Part shown: one piece after another, positions 8,655-17,171 of the stretch | Position numbering within the stretch: position 1 is the first letter of the stretch | Layout: each line of letters starts with the position of its first letter | NCBI GenBank assembly: GCA_025462785.1 | Contig: JAOAPG010000023.1 | Span: 1 to 26,936, forward strand | DNA: 26,936 bases | Source of the DNA: Acidobacteriaceae bacterium | GTDB taxonomy: Bacteria; Acidobacteriota; Terriglobia; Terriglobales; Acidobacteriaceae | Direction of reading: 5' to 3' | Notes under the pieces: model-generated | Database searches by the model: none | Seen by the model: the letters and a program-made list of their open reading frames with translations, nothing else | What the model was told of the DNA's origin: nothing | Position numbers and translations under genes: made by a program

Positions 8655-9776
8655 ATGCCTATCGTGATTCAGCCCTACCGCCCGGAACACGAGCCTGCGG
8701 TACAAGAATTCAACGCGCGGCTCAAAAACGGTGGCGCGGAATCTGATCTCGTCTTTTATCGTTATGCGGAACCACGTTGGTTGCCGCAAGTTGACTATGG
8801 ACATCTCTATAACGAGTATTTTGTCGCGCTGGACAACGGCGTGGTGCGCGGCGGCTACGCTCTCAAGCATCAACCCTTTTCTTTGCCCGATGGCAGCGTT
8901 CGCTCAGTCGGCTACTATCACCATCCACTCTCGGAAGGGATCGTAAACAAATCCTATGCTGTGGTCGGCAGTTTTTTACTGAAAGATGCAATGAACCGCA
9001 CCCCCCTGCTCTACTGCCTCGGCATGGGAGGATACGACAACCCTCTGCCCAAAATGCTTATCCGGCTCGGCTGGAGTCATTGCGCAGTTCCCTTTTACTT
9101 CAAAGTTGTGAATCCTACTCGCTTTTTGCGGCAGATGTATGCCCTACGTACTTCTACAACGCGAAGGCTGCTCATGGATCTTGGAGCAATTACAGGCGGT
9201 GGATGGGCGGCACTAAAGACATTGGAGGCAGTGAAAAAGCTGCGAGCTCCACATGCTCCGAAAGTTGCGGTTGAGGAAGTAGAAGAGTTTGGTGAATGGG
9301 TAGACCCGCTTTGGCAGCAGTCAAAAGATCAGTATGTAACGAGCGCTGTGCGAGACTGTGAAACCCTTCGACTCTTGTATCCGGCAAGCGACAAGCACTT
9401 GATGCGATTGCGAATTAGACGCGGCAGCGAAGACATCGGCCTGGCTGTAGTCGGAGAGCGCCGTAAAGACGCCAAGTATGGCTCGATGCGGGTCGGATCC
9501 ATCGTAGATTGTTTGGCATCCCCCGACGATTCACTAGCTGTGATTCGAGCAGCATCGGATGCGCTCAAGCAGAGTAAGATGGACCTGATCGTTTCAAACC
9601 AGAGTCATTCTGCCTGGTGCCGCGCCTTGGAGAACTCGGGATTTATGAGGGCAGAATCTAATTTCATTTTCGCCGCGTCGAAAAAACTCGCAGCTCTGCT
9701 GGAGCCATTCGAACAATCAAAGTCGCGAATTCACTTCACTCGCGCAGATGGAGATGGGCTTCCCAGAAATTTCTGA
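8655..9776 (+). CDS. GNAT-like acyltransferase, last gene of the ACP cassette
   Basis: A 373-residue protein with GNAT-like halves. It opens with VIQPYRPEHEPAVQEFN, typical of GNAT proteins, has LYCLGMGGYDNPLPKMLIRLGW at about 119-140, and near the C-terminus SNQSHSAWCRALENSGF followed by NFIFAASKKL. This arrangement is seen in GNAT proteins of EPS and exosortase-type clusters, and no standard function is established. It lies 36 bases after the ACP gene on the same strand. The simplest model is that it transfers the ACP-bound acyl group to a sugar or lipid-linked intermediate (inference). No good ribosome site precedes the ATG at 8655, but no better in-frame start is visible. It converges on the sulfotransferase gene with only 14 bases between. 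Confidence 0.75.
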   Translation: MPIVIQPYRPEHEPAVQEFNARLKNGGAESDLVFYRYAEPRWLPQVDYGHLYNEYFVALDNGVVRGGYALKHQPFSLPDGSVRSVGYYHHPLSEGIVNKSYAVVGSFLLKDAMNRTPLLYCLGMGGYDNPLPKMLIRLGWSHCAVPFYFKVVNPTRFLRQMYALRTSTTRRLLMDLGAITGGGWAALKTLEAVKKLRAPHAPKVAVEEVEEFGEWVDPLWQQSKDQYVTSAVRDCETLRLLYPASDKHLMRLRIRRGSEDIGLAVVGERRKDAKYGSMRVGSIVDCLASPDDSLAVIRAASDALKQSKMDLIVSNQSHSAWCRALENSGFMRAESNFIFAASKKLAALLEPFEQSKSRIHFTRADGDGLPRNF

Positions 9777-9790
9777 TTCTTCTCTTCGCT

Positions 9791-10657
9791 CTACTTCTCC
9801 GCATAAGACATAGCGGGAAGGCTGGCCGGTTTTGTTGCCAATTCATATCCCAACTGCTGCATCAGATCTCCCCAGTTGGCTTCAATATAAGCGACAGTTT
9901 TCTCCGGCAGAACGGATCTCCAGTCGCCCGTGGTCGCCTTTCTAACGAACGGCTTATCCTGACGCGTGCGCCCAGTGGCCACCCATTTCGCACCCTGGGT
10001 AGTTTCCAGCTTGCGCATGTGATCGGCGGAACTCAACTCGACTGCGCGGTTCACTCTCGCCTCACTGGCTTCAAGACCCAGGAATTCGGCCACCCTAATC
10101 AATTCGGCGTGAGGATCCTTTCTTAACTCCTCATACCGGAGCAACAGAAAATCCTTGCGACCGGAACGCGTGCTCAGCCAGCTGTTCACATGATCAGCCC
10201 ATGATCCGATTCGGAGCCAAAATTGCGGCTCCATCCATCGAAGAACAAATTGGTCGATGGGATAACCCTCACGCACCGATCTAAGTTTCATTTCCCAATG
10301 GTAGTTCGACACAGCTACATCTCGCGGATCGCGAACGATATAAATCACCTTCCGGTATCGCGGATCGAAACATTCATGGCTTTTGAGGAGACGAGGCCGT
10401 GGCAGCCGTCGCATAGACCAATCCGCGGTCTTGTACATATCCGGAACGAGGCGCTCGACGTTTAGAAAATTAACGGGCTCATTCTCATGAATTAAGTTCC
10501 CAATGAGGAACCGGCTCCACGTATTGCCCGATCGCGGATAGGACGTGAGCCAAACATCATCCGGGAAGATGGTAATTTCCCGCTCCAACAGCGTCTTGCG
10601 AAACAGCACGTCGCTTGCCCGCGAAAGATGCCGAAATGCTCTCCTGACGATCATCAT
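9791..10657 (-). CDS. Sulfotransferase domain protein (Sulfotransfer_1 type)
   Basis: A 288-residue enzyme with the 5'-PAPS loop TSYPRSGNTW at 38-47, the 3'-phosphate motif VIYIVRDPRDVAVSNYHW and a late GDWRSVLPEKTVAYIE segment like the C-terminal PAPS-binding region of cytosolic sulfotransferases. These are classic Sulfotransfer_1 features, distinct from the GCHRSGTN type at 4854-5858. The ATG at 10657 is preceded by AAGGGAAC about 6 bases upstream and lies 31 bases after the stop of the FemAB-like gene, so the two are probably one transcript; an earlier in-frame start would run into that gene, and ATG 10654 is an alternative. It is predicted to be cytoplasmic, with an unknown acceptor, most plausibly an EPS sugar. 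Confidence 0.87.
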   Translation of the reverse strand: MMIVRRAFRHLSRASDVLFRKTLLEREITIFPDDVWLTSYPRSGNTWSRFLIGNLIHENEPVNFLNVERLVPDMYKTADWSMRRLPRPRLLKSHECFDPRYRKVIYIVRDPRDVAVSNYHWEMKLRSVREGYPIDQFVLRWMEPQFWLRIGSWADHVNSWLSTRSGRKDFLLLRYEELRKDPHAELIRVAEFLGLEASEARVNRAVELSSADHMRKLETTQGAKWVATGRTRQDKPFVRKATTGDWRSVLPEKTVAYIEANWGDLMQQLGYELATKPASLPAMSYAEK

Positions 10658-10688
10658 AAGACGTTCCCTTAGCCCTCTATCGCAGCAA

Positions 10689-11699
10689 CTAAGATGCTGG
10701 CTTCGAACCTTGCAGCCAACCAAGAAATTTTTGTTTGCGCGCAAACATCTTTTTCGCTTCGTCGCGCATTTTTGAAATTACCTGATATCGCGACTTCGTA
10801 AACCACGGCACCTGATGCGGCACGCACCCGTACTTTTCCTTGTAAGATCGATCGCCGCCCCAATCGTAGACCTCGACGCCGCGCTTTTTCCAGTAGCGCA
10901 TTACATACCATTGAATGGCCTCGTTGGGACGCAGAATCTGGCTGGAACGGAAGCTGGCGTTTCCCCAGAACTCAGCAATCTTGTTGTATCCAGGGAAAAT
11001 ACCGGTCGCGATGCATTTCCCCTCCGCATCGCGAGCCCTGAGCAGGAGAATCCGCCCCGTGGGCTCGAGGTTCTTAATCAGACATCGAACTCGCTCGACT
11101 CCGTAAGTCGGGACCAGTCCTTGCTTCGCGAAAACATCTTTCAATTGCTCGTAATACTCGTCTGCGAAGGCGAGGTCGTGAGCTTCCTCAATCGTAACGC
11201 CGGATTTTTCTGCCTTGCGAATACAGCGCCGGCAGGCGCTCTCCATGTTATTGAAGAGCTCTTCTTCCGATAGTCGGAGGTCTGTGTGGTGTGTCGTGTA
11301 GAAATCGACATTGAAGCCGAGAGCCTCTCCGTCTTCGACCGCAAAATGCGGATCAGAGACTTCCATGTGCAGGCACTTCAATGTGTCCCAGGCAAGCTCC
11401 TCTATTGCCGCCAATGCAGCCTGACGCGACGCACCGGGAACGAGGTTTAATCCGATGTAGGGCGTATTCCAGCCAGGGAAAGAGCTCCCCAGCGTTTTCA
11501 CGCCAAGCTTTGAAAATGTCAGACCAGAAAAATATCCGGCAACCTCTCCACCTTCGTTCAATTCCACAATTAGTGGCGTAGCGTTCTGGCTTTCGCTGAC
11601 AAAGTTCAACCATTCGCGCGTCTGGAAAACGGTTCTATCCGGAAATCGGTCGAGGTGGTGCCAATCGACACTATCAACGTCGATGATCTTGCACTTCAT
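10689..11699 (-). CDS. FemAB-like GNAT protein
   Basis: A 336-residue protein with the start chosen at the ATG 11699, so that it opens MKCKIIDVDSVDWHHL and reaches TVFQTREWLNFV early, as FemAB-related EPS proteins do; a TTG start at 11771 would add 24 residues of weak character. The C-terminal half has CRRCIRKAEKSGVTIEEA, then LRPNEAIQWYVM and VEVYDWGGDRSYKEKYG, the signature shared with the gene at 1-930. FemAB relatives add amino acids or acyl groups to a surface polymer; in exosortase clusters they are proposed to act on EPS or its lipid-linked unit. The downstream sulfotransferase follows after 31 bases. The donor is unknown, and no gene for an aminoacyl-tRNA source is present. Confidence 0.8.
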   Translation of the reverse strand: MKCKIIDVDSVDWHHLDRFPDRTVFQTREWLNFVSESQNATPLIVELNEGGEVAGYFSGLTFSKLGVKTLGSSFPGWNTPYIGLNLVPGASRQAALAAIEELAWDTLKCLHMEVSDPHFAVEDGEALGFNVDFYTTHHTDLRLSEEELFNNMESACRRCIRKAEKSGVTIEEAHDLAFADEYYEQLKDVFAKQGLVPTYGVERVRCLIKNLEPTGRILLLRARDAEGKCIATGIFPGYNKIAEFWGNASFRSSQILRPNEAIQWYVMRYWKKRGVEVYDWGGDRSYKEKYGCVPHQVPWFTKSRYQVISKMRDEAKKMFARKQKFLGWLQGSKPAS

Positions 11700-11788
11700 C
11701 CGCGATGCTGTTACTGATTCCAATACAGTTTCCAGAGCCGCACCCTCAATTGAGAAACTAGTTGGCAGCAAATCCCGCAGTAAACGCG

Positions 11789-11855
11789 AGCTAGCCCGTC
11801 AATCTACGGGCAATTTAGCTTCCAGATGAACGCCACACCCGTCACTCGGAAGCTA
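11789..11855. repeat. Overlapping inverted repeats able to form alternative hairpins
   Basis: One hairpin pairs AGCTA-GCCCGT (11789-11799) with ACGGGC (11806-11811) and, after a 4-base bulge, TAGCT (11816-11820). A second pairs TAGCTTCC (11816-11823) with GGAAGCTA (11848-11855). The arms share TAGCT, so the two structures exclude each other. Function unknown; it lies upstream of the FemAB-like gene on the - strand. Confidence 0.4.
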
Positions 11856-12033
11856 CTAACTTCTATTGTTTTTAGGTTTAAAGGGCAAATCAAGAGCACA
11901 CGCTGGATATTAACCGCAAAATATTGCAACTTTGTGGAATTCGTTAGAATTTCGGAAGAGTACAGCCGAGACGTTCATAAAACATTCATATTAAGACGGT
12001 TACAATGGGGATCATCAAGGTGAGAACCGATTG

Positions 12034-12050
12034 TTGGCACCTATCCTGCT
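12034..12050 (+). promoter_or_regulatory. Predicted sigma-54 (RpoN) promoter of the lyase gene
   Basis: TTGGCACCTATCCTGCT has the invariant GG at 12036-12037 and GC at 12048-12049 with exactly 10 bases between, as in the -24/-12 consensus. The -24 element matches YTGGCAC fully and the -12 element matches four of five bases of TTGCW. Transcription would begin near 12060, giving a leader of about 58 bases before the start at 12118. An enhancer-binding activator would be needed; two repeat pairs spaced about one helix turn lie 50-100 bases upstream. Exosortase/PEP-CTERM EPS systems often encode a sigma-54-dependent regulator (PrsR), which fits. Confidence 0.6.
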
Positions 12051-12117
12051 TGTATAAACGGGTCTGCGCCCTTCGAAAATCGATGCTGATATTGTAATCC
12101 AGAAGGAACGATCGACT

Positions 12118-14478
12118 TTGACCTCTGTTTCAAACATCCTTTCACGACTCGCTCGGATGAGTTCGCACGAGATCCAAACCCGTGTGGGGCAAGAGGTCAA
12201 CAAGCGGCTCGATTGGGCGCTCTACAGAACGGGTCTTCTGTCTACCACGAATGGACTGAAAAACTCTGAGTGCGCCTCGGACCGGCGGTTCTTCTTCTCC
12301 GAAGACAATCTGCCAACGATCACTCAAATTCTTCGCGAACATCTCCCCCAAGAAGCACGAAATATCACCACTGAAGCCGATGAGATTTGCGGTCACCGCT
12401 TTCGGCTGCTTGGATACGAAAATCTCGACTATGGCACCGAAATCGATTGGCATCTCGATGCCATACACGGCAAGCGCGCACCACTGAAACCATGGTTCAA
12501 AATCCGCTTTCTTGATTTCGCCGAAGTTGGCGATCACAAAGTAACGTGGGAGTTGAACCGCCACCAGCACTTGGTGACGCTTGCCAAGGCGTGGTGTCTC
12601 ACTCACGATGACAAGTACGTCGCGGAACTCATGCATCAGCTTTATTCATGGCAGGGCGCCAATCCGTATCCCATGGGAATCAATTGGGGCAGCAGCCTGG
12701 AAGTGGCTTTCCGCAGTTTGTCTTGGCTGTGGGTACGATCTTTGCTTGCGAAGTGTCCTGCGGTTCCGGCGAGCTTCAGTCAAGACTTGTTAAAAGCGCT
12801 TGCTTTGAACGGACGCTACATCGAGAGATATCTCTCAACCTATTTTTCTCCCAATACGCATCTCCTGGGGGAGGCTGTGGCTCTCTTTTTCATAGGGACG
12901 CTTTGCCCGGAGGTTCCTTCATCCGGTAAATGGGGCGAGAGCGGTTGGAAAATCGTGCTGGAAGAAGCCGAACGACAGGTTCGTCCGGATGGCGTCTACT
13001 TCGAGCAATCGCTCTACTATCACGTCTATGCTCTTGATTTCTTCTTGCATGCGAGGATTCTCGCGCAACGCAATGGAATACAAGCACCTGAAAGTTTCGA
13101 TCAGATTCTGAATAAAATGCTGAACGTCATAGCTGCGGTCTCGCAGACCGGCCCAGCTGATAGTTTCGGAGACGATGACGGAGGCCGCGTTTTCAATCCG
13201 CGGCGCAATCGTACAAAACACTTAACAGATCCCCTCGCCATTGGCGCTATCTTGTATGGCCGCGATGATTTGAAATCACGTGCCGTTCTCACAGAAGAGG
13301 CCGTCTGGCTTTTTGGCGAGCAGGCGATTGCGAGTCTAGATGAGCGAAATGATTCGACCCACAAAGTGAAGCCCGTAGCATTCGAGGCAGGCGGAATCTA
13401 TGTGATGGCCAGTTCTGAGCCTTTCCCTGTCCACACGGTCATTGATGCCGGCCCACAAGGCATCGGACATAGTGGACATGGACATGCCGATGCGCTCAGC
13501 GTCAGAGTCTCTCTGAATGGCCAGCCGTTCTTAATCGATGCGGGCGCGTTCTGCTATATGTGCGAAGACCGGGACAAGTTCCGCGGTACTGGTGCGCACA
13601 ACACGCTTAAGGTGGACGGAGTCGATCAGGCTGTACCGGAGGGTCCGTTCGCGTGGAGTTCCCTGCCCGATGTTCGTGGTGAACGCTGGATTACCGGTTC
13701 CACATTCACCCTCTTTGCTGGCAGCCACACCGGATACACCCGGCTGACCGATCCAGTCATTCATCTCCGGATCATTTTTCACCTGCATGGAACTCTTTGG
13801 CTCGTTCGTGATGTTGTCGAAGGACAGGAATCTCACCAGCTCGAAACATCATGGCACTTCGCGCCGGATATTGAAGTACGAGAAGTCGAGCAGGCTTTCT
13901 TGGGGGAAGCTACCAAATCCGATAGCTCAGACCATCTAGTTCGGATGAAAATGGTTCCGGTGGAAGACCTTGCGTGGCATACCACGATTTGCTCAGATTT
14001 GGTCTCGCCAGCGTATGGGATCAAAGAACCAGCGCCCGCCATCCGCATAAGTGCGAATATCAAATTGCCCGCTGAGCACGCCATCATTCTTCAGCCGCTT
14101 ACCGATGATTCCGTGCGACCCAGTAAGCTCACCCGCCTGAACTCTAGCACAACCGTGACCACGTATCGCTATGATGAACCAGGGACTACGCACTGGATAA
14201 TCTTCCACGATAGGAATCGATCTTGGACCGCAGGCAGATGGAGCAGTGACGCAAAGTTTATTTACTTTAGAATGCGGGAGGGACGACTGGATCATTTGAT
14301 CCTAACGGACGGTAGTTTCTTGAAGATGAACGAAGAGTTTGTAGTGCGACATACCGAAAGAGTAGAAAACTTCGAATGGGACAAACGCGCGGGAGCATCT
14401 CGTGTTAGTTCGTCGAATGGATCCGCTGTGCAAGCGTTTTCGCAACAAGTGATCGAGTCCTGTAATTCTGTTTTTTGA
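12118..14478 (+). CDS. Heparinase II/III-family polysaccharide lyase
   Basis: A 786-residue protein. The TTG start at 12118 follows AGAAGGAAC by 8 bases and gives the usual N-terminus (RMSSHEIQTRVGQEVNKRLDWALY). Residues about 90-390 form the alpha/alpha toroid with likely active-site N246 and H248 (SPNTHL) and Y301-H302-x-Y304. Residues about 400-640 form the beta-sandwich with GHSGHGHAD at 450-458, then RGTGAHNT at 489-496, matching the metal and catalytic region of heparinase II/III C-terminal domains. The enzyme should cleave uronic-acid-containing polymers by beta-elimination. There is no signal peptide, so if cytoplasmic it might act on intermediates or products, or it may be a modifying enzyme in synthesis. 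The next gene, 43 bases on, is an amidotransferase on the same strand, which may share the sigma-54 promoter. Confidence 0.87.
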   Translation: MTSVSNILSRLARMSSHEIQTRVGQEVNKRLDWALYRTGLLSTTNGLKNSECASDRRFFFSEDNLPTITQILREHLPQEARNITTEADEICGHRFRLLGYENLDYGTEIDWHLDAIHGKRAPLKPWFKIRFLDFAEVGDHKVTWELNRHQHLVTLAKAWCLTHDDKYVAELMHQLYSWQGANPYPMGINWGSSLEVAFRSLSWLWVRSLLAKCPAVPASFSQDLLKALALNGRYIERYLSTYFSPNTHLLGEAVALFFIGTLCPEVPSSGKWGESGWKIVLEEAERQVRPDGVYFEQSLYYHVYALDFFLHARILAQRNGIQAPESFDQILNKMLNVIAAVSQTGPADSFGDDDGGRVFNPRRNRTKHLTDPLAIGAILYGRDDLKSRAVLTEEAVWLFGEQAIASLDERNDSTHKVKPVAFEAGGIYVMASSEPFPVHTVIDAGPQGIGHSGHGHADALSVRVSLNGQPFLIDAGAFCYMCEDRDKFRGTGAHNTLKVDGVDQAVPEGPFAWSSLPDVRGERWITGSTFTLFAGSHTGYTRLTDPVIHLRIIFHLHGTLWLVRDVVEGQESHQLETSWHFAPDIEVREVEQAFLGEATKSDSSDHLVRMKMVPVEDLAWHTTICSDLVSPAYGIKEPAPAIRISANIKLPAEHAIILQPLTDDSVRPSKLTRLNSSTTVTTYRYDEPGTTHWIIFHDRNRSWTAGRWSSDAKFIYFRMREGRLDHLILTDGSFLKMNEEFVVRHTERVENFEWDKRAGASRVSSSNGSAVQAFSQQVIESCNSVF

Positions 14479-14521
14479 CAACTAGTGTTAGCTGCTTTTT
14501 AGTTGAGTTTAGGAACAATCC

Positions 14522-16480
<1,959 letters not shown>

Positions 16481-16503
16481 ACGTCTTAGTTTCGGCGTCG
16501 CGT

Positions 16504-17160
16504 TTAGCCGAAGAGAATTGTCCAGATCAGCTTTGTGAATTCGAAAAACCAGGTCTTCGCGTAGAGCCGAACATGCCACCATCCGCGTGGCTGAAATTCC
16601 GGGTCGGGGACTTCATTAATCCAGAGACGAACTGATGGATCGAGCTTCCCAATCATTTTCCTCCAAATAATCCCAGCGCGACGGCTGTGATAGTTCGAAG
16701 TCACGACAACGATGGACTTCCAGGCGTGTTCGCGAATGCACTTATCCAACGCGATCGCCTCCTGCTCAGTCGAGTCAACACCCGGGCCGACGATGCAGAA
16801 ATCCACCTTGCCCGCCAGTTCGGCACCATAATTCTTTTCCAGATATGCATGTGCAATCGGCGGCACTGCTTCACCCCAATAAGATTCAGGAGGAACACTC
16901 AGCAGTGCTTGATTCACTACGCCTTGCTGCAAGAGCCGAAAAGCGCCTACGATTCGAGCCTTCTCGCCCGTGGTGGAACCCTGCAAAATCACTGCGGCAT
17001 TTGCATTCTTCGGCATGGAGTCGCCGGCTATAAGCAACTCGCCACCCCAACGTAAGAAGCAGACCACAACGACAATCACGGCCGCGAGTAGCCAAGGCAG
17101 CCAACGCAATGAAGCTCTCGATCGCCTCTTTGCCTCGGTTCTGTTCAACGTGCTCGGCAT
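16504..17160 (-). CDS. YdcF/DUF218-family membrane protein
   Basis: A 218-residue protein starting at the ATG 17160, 11 bases after the stop of the upstream fusion gene; an ATG at 17244 overlaps that gene and is less likely. A basic N-terminus (NRTEAKRRSRASLRW) precedes one transmembrane segment (LPWLLAAVIVVVVCFLRW, about 21-38), placing the DUF218 domain outside the cytoplasm. DUF218 features are AVILQGS, DSTEQEAIALDKCI and VVVTSNYHSRRAGIIWRKM. Relatives (SanA, ElyC, YdcF) affect the cell envelope and lipid-carrier or cell-wall steps; several occur in EPS clusters. It is the last gene of the - operon and converges on the amidotransferase gene, 23 bases away. Specific reaction unknown. Confidence 0.8.
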   Translation of the reverse strand: MPSTLNRTEAKRRSRASLRWLPWLLAAVIVVVVCFLRWGGELLIAGDSMPKNANAAVILQGSTTGEKARIVGAFRLLQQGVVNQALLSVPPESYWGEAVPPIAHAYLEKNYGAELAGKVDFCIVGPGVDSTEQEAIALDKCIREHAWKSIVVVTSNYHSRRAGIIWRKMIGKLDPSVRLWINEVPDPEFQPRGWWHVRLYAKTWFFEFTKLIWTILFG

Positions 17161-17171
17161 GATTTGATCGG

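Larger units (their letters stand above)
11700..12117. other. Long divergent intergenic region with hairpins and promoter
   Basis: A 418-base gap between divergently transcribed genes. It contains alternative hairpin-forming arms at 11789-11855, two short direct repeats at 11937-11951 and 11974-11990, and a sigma-54 promoter match at 12034-12050. The middle (about 11860-12000) is AT-rich relative to the genes. No small protein with a ribosome site was convincing here; short open frames in this stretch lack supporting features. Confidence 0.6.

Noticed and set aside
11826..12023. 65-codon open frame in the divergent region
   Set aside because: No ribosome site, no domain, low-complexity composition, and it lies within the proposed regulatory region.
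16491..16512. Inverted repeat TTCGGC/GCCGAA between convergent genes
   Set aside because: Only six base pairs with a 10-base loop and no T-run, and it overlaps the end of the - gene; too weak to call a terminator.
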